From the IMG/VR virus record IMGVR_UViG_3300043398_000272, positions 1 through 64,000 of that record: a stretch of 64,000 bases of DNA. One strand, given 5' to 3'. Position numbers and translations under genes: made by a program. The DNA is from a virus. Below, piece by piece: positions 26,728 to 34,957 of the stretch; position 1 is the first letter of the stretch; each line of letters opens with the position of its first letter. The notes below the pieces were generated by a model. It did not search any database. It was not told the origin of the DNA and was given only the letters and a program-made list of their open reading frames with translations.

Positions 26728-26900
26728 TGGAAGATTTAGAGAACAAATCAAACAATGACCTTCTATTTGAAATTAAACAAATGGAAGCGGACTATGAAGC
26801 TCTTAAGATAAAGATGCTTCAAGATTTAGATAAGATGGATGAAATGGATAGACGTTTCGATAGAATCCAATCAATACTAATTAAACGATTAAATAAATAA
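26727..26900 (+). CDS. small coiled-coil protein (57 residues)
   Basis: Starts with TAATG overlap on the previous gene and ends with TAATG overlap on the next, so it is embedded in the translational chain. The product (MEDLENKSNN...) is almost entirely a charged helix with heptad-like Leu/Ile/Met spacing (LLFEIKQMEADYEALKIKM). Possibly a small oligomerising virion protein or chaperone; function unknown. Confidence 0.65.
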   Translation: MEDLENKSNNDLLFEIKQMEADYEALKIKMLQDLDKMDEMDRRFDRIQSILIKRLNK

Positions 26901-27880
26901 TGAACGAAGGTACATCAAGGTCGGCTAGAGGGGATAAAAACCCAATGGACCATTTATTCGAAAGGCACAGGTACTTAGAGGTGGCAGAAGTTATCTCAGT
27001 AGATGACCCGTACCATATGGGTAGAATAAAGGTTAGAATCAAGGGTCCAGCATCAACAGGTGGTGATGATGGTACACTTGATGCTGATTTACCATGGTGT
27101 TTTCCTTTGTTGCCAAAAACATTTACCACAACCCCTAAACCTAAAGAAGCGGTTTTTGTGATGTTTTTTAGTAGATATCGAGAATTTGCTGATAGGTTAT
27201 ACATCGGTCCAATTATATCCCAACCAGATAAACTAAACAACGACCCATATTACAATACGGCGCTAAGGGGGTTCACTTTTGCCAGTGTTCAACCAAATAC
27301 AAGCGTTGATAGCATACCTGAACTTGATGGGGTATATCCAGATGTTAACGATGTCAGTATTCAGGGTCGATATAATACAGATATCACCCAAAAACACAAT
27401 CAAGTTGTAATTAGAGCTGGTAAGTTTGAAATAAACCCATCTAGCAAGCCATATGGCTTCGTTTTTAACAATAAGACACAATCTTATATCCAAATGAAGA
27501 ATGATGTCATTATTAAGCCTAAAACGGAGAATTCTGAGGCTAAATTAGGTACCGTTACAAATGTTGTTGCAAACAAGATTAACTTCTTAACACACGAAGA
27601 CGGTAACCCAAGATTTAATCTATTGGACCAAAAAGACTTAATTAGTGATGAAACGTTGGCACTTATTTTAAAGGATGCCCATCAACTACCTTTTGGTGAT
27701 ATCTTATTGGAATATTTGATACTTTTGAAGAACGCCATACTTTACCACGTCCACAACGGTTCTGGTAACCCAGCCACTGATTTGACGACTAGCGGTAACC
27801 AACAAACTATTGCCGAACTTAAGGCAAAAGCCAACGATTTGGAAAAACGAATGTTGTCTAAAAACATCCGTATTAACTAA
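26900..27880 (+). CDS. baseplate hub protein, gp5-like OB-fold
   Basis: A 326-residue protein. Residues 20-110 form an OB-type barrel: YLEVAEVISVDDPYHMGRIKVRIKG, then LPWCFPLLPKTFTTTPKPKEAVFVMFF, the pattern of T4 gp5/VgrG-like hub N-domains (V-x-D-P-x-x-x-G-R-x-K-V). No lysozyme domain and no long beta-helix repeat is present, so the needle and any cell-wall enzyme must be separate. The C-terminus has HVHNGSGNPATD and a helix. It should form the central hub under the tail tube. Confidence 0.75.
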   Translation: MNEGTSRSARGDKNPMDHLFERHRYLEVAEVISVDDPYHMGRIKVRIKGPASTGGDDGTLDADLPWCFPLLPKTFTTTPKPKEAVFVMFFSRYREFADRLYIGPIISQPDKLNNDPYYNTALRGFTFASVQPNTSVDSIPELDGVYPDVNDVSIQGRYNTDITQKHNQVVIRAGKFEINPSSKPYGFVFNNKTQSYIQMKNDVIIKPKTENSEAKLGTVTNVVANKINFLTHEDGNPRFNLLDQKDLISDETLALILKDAHQLPFGDILLEYLILLKNAILYHVHNGSGNPATDLTTSGNQQTIAELKAKANDLEKRMLSKNIRIN

Positions 27881-27889
27881 GGTTTTACG

Positions 27890-27898
27890 ATATTTATA
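27890..27898 (+). promoter_or_regulatory. late-type promoter motif ATATTTATA
   Basis: ATATTTATA followed by an A-rich stretch, 13 nt before the ATG at 27912. Confidence 0.65.
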
Positions 27899-27911
27899 AA
27901 AAAACAAAACC

Positions 27912-29318
27912 ATGGTAGTACGCACATATTTCGATAAAAATAACACTATTGTAAGTAACTTAAACGTGAATACTGGATTAAACCCAGTTACTGAGTTATT
28001 TTATGGTGGTGCTATTGGTGAACAAAAATACAGTAGATTCTTATTCAAATTTGATGAGACAAGATTAAGAGAGCTTTATACTGGTGGGACATATACAGAC
28101 CTATCCAAACTTACACACACTCTTAAAATGACCAATACTGGCTCATTTGACACTCAATATCTAAACGGTACCATGGGTGGGAAAGATAGAGCTAGCTCAT
28201 TCGATTTAATTGTCTTTAAAATAAACCAAGATTGGGATAACGGTGTTGGTTATGATTATGAAGTACCATTCATTGTAGCTGGTGACTCAGCTTATTCAAA
28301 CGAAGCATCAAACTGGGTTGAAGCCCAAACAGGTGTTGAATGGGCCAACGGAACTGGTGTATATTCTGGTTCACCATCTGGTATTACAGTAAACACACAA
28401 CATTTTGATAAAGGTAATGAAAATATTGACATAGACATAACCGATTATGTAAATGGTTTGCTTACTGGTGCTACAAATTACGGATTAGGTATTGCATACG
28501 CTAGAGCATATGAAGAAATGAATACGACAAAATTACAATATGTCGGTTTCTTCACAAATAATACTCAAACATTTTACGAACCATATGTTGAAACAATTTA
28601 CGATAACCATATCGTAGATGATAGAGCTAATTTCTTTTTGGATAAACCTAACAAGCTTTATCTATACGTCAACCTTAATGGTAACCCAACCAATCTAGAT
28701 TCAACACCAAGTGTAAACATCTATGATAGTTCAGATACCCTTATTTCAGCTTATACATCTTCAGATGTTAATCACGTAACATTGGGTGTTTATTCAATAG
28801 ATTTGACGATAGAATCAAATGGGGATAATGTTGGTGTCATGTATTATGATACTTGGACTGGTATTACCGTAAACGGTATTAGCCGACCAAATATTGAAAT
28901 GCAATTTGCAACAAAAGATTCGATGGATTATTACAACATCGGTGACAATACTATGCTACCTAAGAAGGTGGCGGTGACTGTCTCTGGTATTCGTAGCCAA
29001 GATAGAATCAAGCGAGGTGATATCCGAAAAGTTATTGTTTCAGCTAGAATTCCGTATACCGTAGAACAAACTCAATACATAGATGACCTTCAATATAGGC
29101 TATATGTTAGAGAAGGTAAATCAGAACTCACCGTCATAGATTGGCAACCAGTTGAAAGGTCAAACAACAATTATTATTTTTTATTGGACACACAAAGTCT
29201 TATACCAAATACTTACTATTTAGACATCCAATCTACTTCTAATCAAGAAGTTACAACACTTAAAGATGCTGTAATTTTTGATATTGTGAACCAATCTGAA
29301 CTAAGAAGGGGTCAATAA
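27912..29318 (+). CDS. beta-sandwich virion protein with DNRLRE-like domain
   Basis: A 468-residue protein. Residues about 1-230 resemble DNRLRE-type beta-sandwiches: RTYFDKNNTIVSNLNVNTGLNP, SRFLFKFDETRLREL, and IDIDITDYVNGLLTGATNYGLGIAY, a pattern also found in cell-surface and baseplate-associated proteins. Residues about 240-340 look like an Ig-like domain and the remainder is beta-rich. No enzyme motif. Its own late-type promoter and place after the hub gene indicate a baseplate, fibre or adhesin-type protein. Confidence 0.6.
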   Translation: MVVRTYFDKNNTIVSNLNVNTGLNPVTELFYGGAIGEQKYSRFLFKFDETRLRELYTGGTYTDLSKLTHTLKMTNTGSFDTQYLNGTMGGKDRASSFDLIVFKINQDWDNGVGYDYEVPFIVAGDSAYSNEASNWVEAQTGVEWANGTGVYSGSPSGITVNTQHFDKGNENIDIDITDYVNGLLTGATNYGLGIAYARAYEEMNTTKLQYVGFFTNNTQTFYEPYVETIYDNHIVDDRANFFLDKPNKLYLYVNLNGNPTNLDSTPSVNIYDSSDTLISAYTSSDVNHVTLGVYSIDLTIESNGDNVGVMYYDTWTGITVNGISRPNIEMQFATKDSMDYYNIGDNTMLPKKVAVTVSGIRSQDRIKRGDIRKVIVSARIPYTVEQTQYIDDLQYRLYVREGKSELTVIDWQPVERSNNNYYFLLDTQSLIPNTYYLDIQSTSNQEVTTLKDAVIFDIVNQSELRRGQ

Positions 29319-29322
29319 GTAC

Positions 29323-29461
29323 TTGACCTTTTTTTATTTTGGTGTATATTTATAATTGCGTTAACTAACGTATTGGTCTCGACCGTGAAATAAAGGTTTA
29401 GAGTTGTCAAGGCAACGAAGATATCAGTACAAATAACAATGTTAAAAAGTTAATAAACATT
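29323..29461 (+). promoter_or_regulatory. hybrid promoter and structured 5' leader
   Basis: TTG at 29323-29325, 19 nt, then TATATTTATAA from 29345: this combines the host-like spacing with the late-type box (ATATTTATA at 29346-29354). The following leader of about 100 nt is the longest in the window. It contains three short inverted repeats: CGTTA-AC-TAACG (29359-29370), GGTC-TC-GACC (29375-29384) and GTTG-TCAAGG-CAAC, followed by an unpaired A-rich stretch up to the ATG. Confidence 0.45.
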
Positions 29462-30400
29462 ATGAACAAAACAACTAGCACCCAAAAGGTGCCTACAGCA
29501 AACATTGCTGTGAACAAAAGTAGAATCAAGGTCTACAACAAGTCTGGCGAAATGCCAACATGCTATCTTCAAAAAGGACAAGAGTTCCAGATTGAATTAT
29601 TCAACCCAACAACAAACGTTGTACTTGCTAAAATCGAATTAAATGGACGATTGATTTCACAATCAGGACTGGTCTTAAACCCAGGTGAGAGAGTGTTCCT
29701 AGACCGTTATATTGATGTAGCTCAGAAGTTTCTATTTGATACCTATGAGGTTGGTAAATCTGAAGAGGTAAAAGAAGCCATTAAAAACAATGGGGACATC
29801 AAGGTATACTTCTATAATGAAGAAGTTAAAATCCCAGTGTCTTATCCAGTCATAACCAACTATCCGTTATCACCATCAGTACCATCTTGGCAACAATATT
29901 GGTATTATAACTCAATGTCATCACCATCTAGTTTGGGTATTGGTTCAAGTGGAACCGCTGGCGGGTCAGTTACAACAACCGATTTAAAAAGTGTGCCGAC
30001 AAACACTAATTCTGTCACTACTGATAGTATTGGTTCTGCTAGTTATTATTCTAGCGACATAACTTACACAACGAATGGTATGTCAAGCCTTACATCTGGT
30101 TCTATTGATTTTGCACCACAAGAATTAAGTCGCAAATCGTCTCCAATAAGAAGTAGAAAGCTGTCTAAAACAATTGAAACTGGTAGAGTAGAACAAGGTT
30201 CACATTCTAACCAAAGTTTCAAATATGTGAGTAAGGACTTCTATTCTTACCCATTCCACACAGTAGAGTATAAGCTTCTTCCTGTATCTCAAAAAACGAT
30301 TAGTGTTGATGAGCTTATGGTAAAAAGATACTGTACAAACTGTGGTAGTAAGGTCGGCAAAACCGATAAATTCTGCTCAAAATGCGGAACTAAAATCTAA
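29462..30400 (+). CDS. putative virion protein with C-terminal zinc ribbon
   Basis: A 312-residue protein. Residues 15-130 are beta-rich (KSRIKVYNKSGEMPTCYLQKGQ and LVLNPGERVFLDRY), the middle (about 140-225) is Ser/Thr/Gly-rich and probably disordered, and the last 25 residues form a double-Cys zinc ribbon: YCTNCGSK near 290 and FCSKCGTKI at the end. Expression from a late-type box with a long leader and the neighbouring tail genes suggest a structural protein. The zinc ribbon could bind a partner protein or nucleic acid. Confidence 0.6.
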   Translation: MNKTTSTQKVPTANIAVNKSRIKVYNKSGEMPTCYLQKGQEFQIELFNPTTNVVLAKIELNGRLISQSGLVLNPGERVFLDRYIDVAQKFLFDTYEVGKSEEVKEAIKNNGDIKVYFYNEEVKIPVSYPVITNYPLSPSVPSWQQYWYYNSMSSPSSLGIGSSGTAGGSVTTTDLKSVPTNTNSVTTDSIGSASYYSSDITYTTNGMSSLTSGSIDFAPQELSRKSSPIRSRKLSKTIETGRVEQGSHSNQSFKYVSKDFYSYPFHTVEYKLLPVSQKTISVDELMVKRYCTNCGSKVGKTDKFCSKCGTKI

Positions 30401-30424
30401 AAACAACTATAAAGTTAACGCATA

Positions 30425-30452
30425 AATAAAGGGACCCATGGGTCCCTTTATT
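30425..30452. terminator. bidirectional terminator, perfect 28-bp palindrome
   Basis: AATAAAGGGACCCA and its exact complement, centred at 30438/30439. It lies between convergent genes ending at 30400 (+) and 30455 (-), with A/T flanks giving a T-rich tail in both directions. Confidence 0.9.
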
Positions 30453-30454
30453 AT

Positions 30455-30985
30455 TTATCCTAATTTGTTACTGAAGTAATCAAATGCTTTATCATTCCAA
30501 ACATCCATTGGTATCTTCTTTTTGGTCATGATGGTCTTACCGTCAGCTAACATTTTTGCCACATTCATTGGTTTCTTTATCCTAAACTTAGTGTTTACAA
30601 TAGCATTATATTCTGGTGATTCCCTATCATATTTCATGTAATTTTTATCATCTGGATTTAGGGTCACATGCTCAATGTTTGGGTCCTGATAAGCTCTCTG
30701 AAGCATTTTAGCTGCTAGAGCGCTAGTTGATGAATCTCTATCAGCAATTAAATATTCTGGCGAAATGAGCGTTAGTATGATATTGAATAAATAAAACCCG
30801 TAGCCTTTTTCAGCACCCATGGCTGGTATGTGATATAAACCATTTTCTATTTTCTCATAAGTCGCAACAGCATAAAAATTGGTTCCTGTTTTATCGGTTA
30901 GGATAATGTATGAATCGGTTACCAATATTGCCATATCGTTAACCGCTAGGTTTTCTCTTAGTAATTGTCTGATTATTTTTTTCAT
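30455..30985 (-). CDS. hypothetical protein with LLRE-type N-terminal tag, GNAT-like features
   Basis: A 176-residue protein beginning MKKIIRQLLRENLAVND, nearly the same N-terminal helix as its upstream neighbour (MKETIKKLLRENL). The core has EKGYGFYLFNIILTLI followed by YLIADRDSSTSALAAKMLQRAY, which is reminiscent of the acetyl-CoA region and DR-x-S pattern of GNAT acetyltransferases, but this is not certain. Start overlaps the ADP-ribosyltransferase-like gene's stop by 4 nt, so the two are co-translated. The shared tag suggests both travel to the same place, possibly the capsid interior. Confidence 0.55.
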   Translation of the reverse strand: MKKIIRQLLRENLAVNDMAILVTDSYIILTDKTGTNFYAVATYEKIENGLYHIPAMGAEKGYGFYLFNIILTLISPEYLIADRDSSTSALAAKMLQRAYQDPNIEHVTLNPDDKNYMKYDRESPEYNAIVNTKFRIKKPMNVAKMLADGKTIMTKKKIPMDVWNDKAFDYFSNKLG

Positions 30986-31611
30986 AAATTATACCCCCAT
31001 TCATGTATGCTATCTCCGTAAGTAAATAACGTAGAGGCTGGAACTGTTTTTGTAATAACTTTAAACTTATTGTTCAAATTATTTTTACCGTGTGATTTAG
31101 CATAGTCTGGATTTATCGTCACCCAATCACCATTATTTATACCTAAACCTTTTACTTTGCTAGATTCCAACGAAGTTATCTCTGATTTTATATCATCCAA
31201 TACTTTAGCTTGTCGTTGTTCATAATCTGGAATACTGTTATAATACTTATCTTCTAAGTCACTTACAATTTTATTTCTCATCGGAAAGAAGCCAAACTTA
31301 TAATAGTAGTTGACAATATCGCTAAGCTCTTTAATTTGTTTAGCAACATCATGGTTAGCATTTGGTACTGCTCGATATATTTTAACTTTAGCTTTTGGTT
31401 TATTTCTAACAGAATTGATAACACTTAAAGAATATTGGTCTGAGTATTCATCACTATGTTCACCGTACATCCTTACAGCCTCATTTGAATAAATGTCTTC
31501 TGGAAAACCTTTGGTCATGTCATAGATTGGTATATCATCCTTATCTGGCGCTTGGTGTTCACCTTGATAATCTAGATTTTCCCTAAGTAACTTTTTTATC
31601 GTCTCTTTCAT
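30982..31611 (-). CDS. ADP-ribosyltransferase-like protein with LLRE-type N-terminal tag
   Basis: The ATG at 31611 (MKETIKKLLRENLDY) is chosen because the late-type motif ends 3 nt before it; longer forms would overlap the motif. Of 209 residues, the C-terminal 135 show the R-S-E class layout: KIYRAVPN with Arg80, GDWVTINPDYAKSHG (165-175; Thr in the S-T-S position) and DSIHEWGYNL with Glu204. Such domains transfer ADP-ribose from NAD+ to host targets. T4 Alt, a packaged ADP-ribosyltransferase, also carries a short N-terminal capsid-targeting peptide cut after Glu by gp21; the L-R-E here fits that idea (inference). Confidence 0.6.
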   Translation of the reverse strand: MKETIKKLLRENLDYQGEHQAPDKDDIPIYDMTKGFPEDIYSNEAVRMYGEHSDEYSDQYSLSVINSVRNKPKAKVKIYRAVPNANHDVAKQIKELSDIVNYYYKFGFFPMRNKIVSDLEDKYYNSIPDYEQRQAKVLDDIKSEITSLESSKVKGLGINNGDWVTINPDYAKSHGKNNLNNKFKVITKTVPASTLFTYGDSIHEWGYNL

Positions 31612-31614
31612 ATA

Positions 31615-31623
31615 CATAAATAT
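31615..31623 (-). promoter_or_regulatory. late-type promoter motif (sense ATATTTATG)
   Basis: One mismatch from ATATTTATA; only 3 nt separate it from the ATG at 31611, as at 56078 and 63309. Confidence 0.5.
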
Positions 31624-31636
31624 CTTGATATAAAAC

Positions 31637-31667
31637 AAAAAAGGTGAGGAAAATCCTCACCTTTTTT
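31637..31667 (-). terminator. rho-independent terminator after the major capsid gene
   Basis: GGTGAGGA-AAA-TCCTCACC with A and T runs on either side; 20 nt beyond the capsid stop codon. Confidence 0.85.
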
Positions 31668-31687
31668 AGTTTATAGAGTTAAATAGA

Positions 31688-33565
31688 TTATCTCAATTCG
31701 TTTACGTCAAATGTTGGAACACCGTCTACACGCACGTGGCCGTAGAATCTGTTGTTAACAACTTTTTTAGCGTAACGGGTCATGATACCCTTCACTGGAG
31801 CGAAGTTGAATGGGTTATACATAGTTGGTGTAAGTTGCAATGGCACGTAAGGTGCGTAAATGTAACCTGTGTCCAACAATGACTTACCTTTGTGACCAAC
31901 GATGATAGAGTAAGCTGGTGCATAAGGGTCACGATACACTTGGTAACGACCGCTTAATGTACCAATTCTTTCAATACCCATGTTGTATTGGTCTTGTTCT
32001 GGGTTCGCGTCAGATACGTGGAAGTATTCAAGGTCATCGAAAATCGCAGAGATTTCTGAAGATACAACGATGAAGTTTGCACCACCACGAAGGGTTGATT
32101 TGTGGATTTGAGCACTCAATTGGTTAACTCTAGTAATAAGAGTTTGGTTCCAGTCTTTTTGAGTGTATGGGCTAGCAGCAGAAGAAGCTCTTCTCCAACC
32201 GTTATAGTCCCAACGCAATTGCCATGCAGCAGCTTTACGAAGGTCTCTCAAGATTTCACGGTCAATTTCTGCCGCAACTTGTTCAGACAACATCGCAGTC
32301 AATTCAGCTTCAGCGTCAATGTTGTGGAATGCACTAACGTCTTGCGCCAATTCTGGTGACCATGTTGCACGTAATTTTCTTTCTTCAACAGATACAACAA
32401 CTTCGTCCAATCTGAATGAAACTTCACCAAGTTCAGTTTCAAGTTCAAGAGACTCGTACTCAGCCCATGCGAACTGAAGACCAGCTGTTGTTGTGAAAGC
32501 AGATGTAGTAGTAGCAGAAGCACCTATATAACCATCGTAAGTTGATGTACCAGCGTTAGCAGTACCTGAAGCGGTAGTACCTACTGGGTGACGAAGGTCA
32601 AGAGCAACATACATTACATTAGCTGGGCTATATGATGATGATGTTACAATACCTTGTCCGTATTTTTGTGTAACTACACGGAAAGGAACTTCCTTGTTAG
32701 CAGCGATAATTGTGTTACCGTCACGGTCAAGGATAGCGTTAGTTGTTACAACGTGCAATGAAGCCAAGAATGACTCAGTGTCCATGTTGTTACCATCAGG
32801 ACCAGTCAATACTTCACGACCGTTTGCAGAACCTGCACCGCCAGTGAAACCTGAAAGACCGATGATGATTTCTCTTACAGAACCATCAGTAGCTGTTGGT
32901 TGAGTAGAAGCTGGAGCTGATACAACGAATTCACCTGAACTGTTCAATGTGTAAGCGTTAAGACCAGATACGTTCATAGCAACGATTGTAAGAGTACCTT
33001 TTGAGTTGTCGAACAAACCATCGTTATAGAATATATCGTAAAGGTTCTTAGCCGCCCATTGTGTCAACGGAGTAGATGCTTTAGTTACAGCAACTGGCAA
33101 TGCAGCTGAAGTAGCGGTACCATCGTGCATACCGTTAAGACCAGTGTGAGCTGAGTAAGTAGTACCGTACACATCAGATGAGTTAGTTGTAGCGTAGTCG
33201 TTACCAGCAACACCTGAACCGTTAACACGGCTAGAAGTTTGTGGTACGAAGAAGAACAACTTACCGATTGGCATGTTCATAGCTTGTACTGATACGATAT
33301 CGTTCGCTAAAAGTTTAGAGAACACACGTCTTACGATTGGGAATACAACAGTTTCGAAAGAACCTGATGATTGCGCAGTAGTTGATTCAGTCAACAAGCT
33401 AGAAGCTTGGTTTTCGTACAACTGTGCGATGTTTTCTTTTACGTGGCCTTTAAGACCCTCAAGGAAACCTAAAGAATCCCATTTTGCTTGGGTTTCTTGA
33501 CGGATTGCTTTCATGTGATTCAATCCGATGTTACCTACTTGTCCAGAAGTCAATAAATGTGACAT
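31688..33565 (-). CDS. major capsid protein, gp23-like
   Basis: A 625-residue HK97-fold capsid protein of T4 type. The C-terminal half contains ERKLRATWSPELAQDVSAF and a DAEAELTAMLSEQVAAEIDREIL segment characteristic of gp23. The N-terminal segment of about 60 residues ends in SSLLTE/STTAQ, equivalent to the T4 site SFLTE/AEIGG where gp21 protease removes the propeptide, so maturation after Glu60 is predicted. Longer than T4 gp23 (521 residues), mostly by an inserted Gly/Ser/Thr-rich region about residues 135-370. No own late motif; co-transcribed with the scaffold gene 33 nt upstream. Confidence 0.9.
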   Translation of the reverse strand: MSHLLTSGQVGNIGLNHMKAIRQETQAKWDSLGFLEGLKGHVKENIAQLYENQASSLLTESTTAQSSGSFETVVFPIVRRVFSKLLANDIVSVQAMNMPIGKLFFFVPQTSSRVNGSGVAGNDYATTNSSDVYGTTYSAHTGLNGMHDGTATSAALPVAVTKASTPLTQWAAKNLYDIFYNDGLFDNSKGTLTIVAMNVSGLNAYTLNSSGEFVVSAPASTQPTATDGSVREIIIGLSGFTGGAGSANGREVLTGPDGNNMDTESFLASLHVVTTNAILDRDGNTIIAANKEVPFRVVTQKYGQGIVTSSSYSPANVMYVALDLRHPVGTTASGTANAGTSTYDGYIGASATTTSAFTTTAGLQFAWAEYESLELETELGEVSFRLDEVVVSVEERKLRATWSPELAQDVSAFHNIDAEAELTAMLSEQVAAEIDREILRDLRKAAAWQLRWDYNGWRRASSAASPYTQKDWNQTLITRVNQLSAQIHKSTLRGGANFIVVSSEISAIFDDLEYFHVSDANPEQDQYNMGIERIGTLSGRYQVYRDPYAPAYSIIVGHKGKSLLDTGYIYAPYVPLQLTPTMYNPFNFAPVKGIMTRYAKKVVNNRFYGHVRVDGVPTFDVNELR

Positions 33566-33598
33566 AATTTTCTGTTTATTTGTTTGGTTTTGGTTATT

Positions 33599-34852
33599 TT
33601 ATTTTATTTTCATCAATTCCAAGATTCTCTTGGTTGATGGGTCAACATATGCAGTTGTTTCATTTAATTGTTTTGAAGAACTAGATGTTGACTCTTTAAC
33701 GATTTTGCTTTCAACTGATTCAGCAATGCTCTTTCTAGATTCCAATTCGTTAATAATTGTCTTGTAGAGTTTCTTAGATTCAGCAAGTGTTGAAACACCT
33801 TCGTCAAATCTTTTGATAATGCTTTGCTTCTCAGCTTTTGTTGTAGAATAATCAGTGAACAATCTGGTTACGTAACTCAAATTGCTGTTGAATACTACCG
33901 TCTCAACCAACTGTGTTCTAAATTGCTTAAGAACCTTTCTGAATTCTTCATTTTCAGTTTTAAGTTTTTTAGCTTCAGTCAATAGAGCGTTATATTTTTT
34001 TGTTGTTTCAGAAACTAATTTCTTAGCAGCTACTGATTCGTTCATGATTGATTTAGGGTTTTCAGCAGCACCTATTGAACCAGCAGTAGTTGGGTTTCTG
34101 TGGTTACCCACACTCATACCTGTACCTACAGCAATTTTTTCATCAATAGTTTCTTCTTCTTCCTCTTCACCTGATTCTTCTTCACCACCTTCTGGGGTTT
34201 CAGTTTCAGCTGATTCTTCACCAGCTTCTTCTTCTTCACCACCTTCTGGTGCTTCTTCAGAACCTTCAGCGTCATCATCCATTTCGATTTCGTAATCTAC
34301 ATCGTCTTCACCACCCATTTCTGGTTCCATTTCGCCACCCATTTCTGGAGCCATGTCACCTGTTGGCATTGTGTCAACATCTGATGTTTTGATTACGTAC
34401 TCACCTGGCTGTGATACATTTAAGTGAATTTCATCACCAACGATTTCGATTTCATCTTCACCGCTTAGTTTTTTGTAAACTGCGATAACATCGTCATCTG
34501 ACGCATCAGTCAAATCCATTTCATCCGATGGTAAACCATCCATTCCTAATTCGTCTGTACCAGCTACTGGAGCCATATCCATTTCTGGGGCTTCTTCACC
34601 ACCCAAACCTTCTGGGGATTCAACATCTGTCATCTCTAAAGAATCACCCCCCATTTCTGGTTCCATTTCTGGTTCATCCATTGGGATTGTTTCTTCAGTG
34701 TAAGCCTCTTGAGCAAGAGACTCTTTTACAACAGCATCAATTTCTTCTTTCGAAACCGAACGAAGTATTTCTTTTGTGTTGGCATTGAGTGCGTTTTTGA
34801 TATGTTCGATATCTAAAAGCGCTTCCTCAAGCAATGTTTTTTTGTTATTCAT
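33599..34852 (-). CDS. prohead scaffold core protein, gp22-like
   Basis: A 417-residue very acidic protein: residues about 55-240 are dominated by Glu, Asp, Gly and Met-Gly-Gly repeats (PEMGGE type), then a helical C-terminal part (about 260-400) with KKYNALLTEAKKLKTENEEFRKVL. This acidic-helical layout and the position between protease and capsid genes match T4 gp22. It contains potential protease sites such as IMNES and LLTEA, as expected for a scaffold degraded during maturation. Confidence 0.8.
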   Translation of the reverse strand: MNNKKTLLEEALLDIEHIKNALNANTKEILRSVSKEEIDAVVKESLAQEAYTEETIPMDEPEMEPEMGGDSLEMTDVESPEGLGGEEAPEMDMAPVAGTDELGMDGLPSDEMDLTDASDDDVIAVYKKLSGEDEIEIVGDEIHLNVSQPGEYVIKTSDVDTMPTGDMAPEMGGEMEPEMGGEDDVDYEIEMDDDAEGSEEAPEGGEEEEAGEESAETETPEGGEEESGEEEEEETIDEKIAVGTGMSVGNHRNPTTAGSIGAAENPKSIMNESVAAKKLVSETTKKYNALLTEAKKLKTENEEFRKVLKQFRTQLVETVVFNSNLSYVTRLFTDYSTTKAEKQSIIKRFDEGVSTLAESKKLYKTIINELESRKSIAESVESKIVKESTSSSSKQLNETTAYVDPSTKRILELMKIK

Positions 34853-34900
34853 TTTTGTTTGTTAATGTTAAACATAGGTAAAATATTACCTTATTTGATA

Positions 34901-34908
34901 ATAAATAT
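34901..34908 (-). promoter_or_regulatory. late-type promoter motif (sense ATATTTAT)
   Basis: ATATTTATT on the minus strand, 48 nt before the scaffold ATG; should drive scaffold and capsid genes. Confidence 0.5.
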
Positions 34909-34957
34909 ATGGTATATTTTGAAAAGACATAAAAAACGGCTTTTTCAAAAAAATTTT

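Noticed and set aside
26900-27880. Lysozyme domain in the gp5-like hub
   Set aside because: The protein ends soon after the OB-fold and a short beta region; no catalytic Glu/Asp/Thr triad context of T4-type lysozyme was found.
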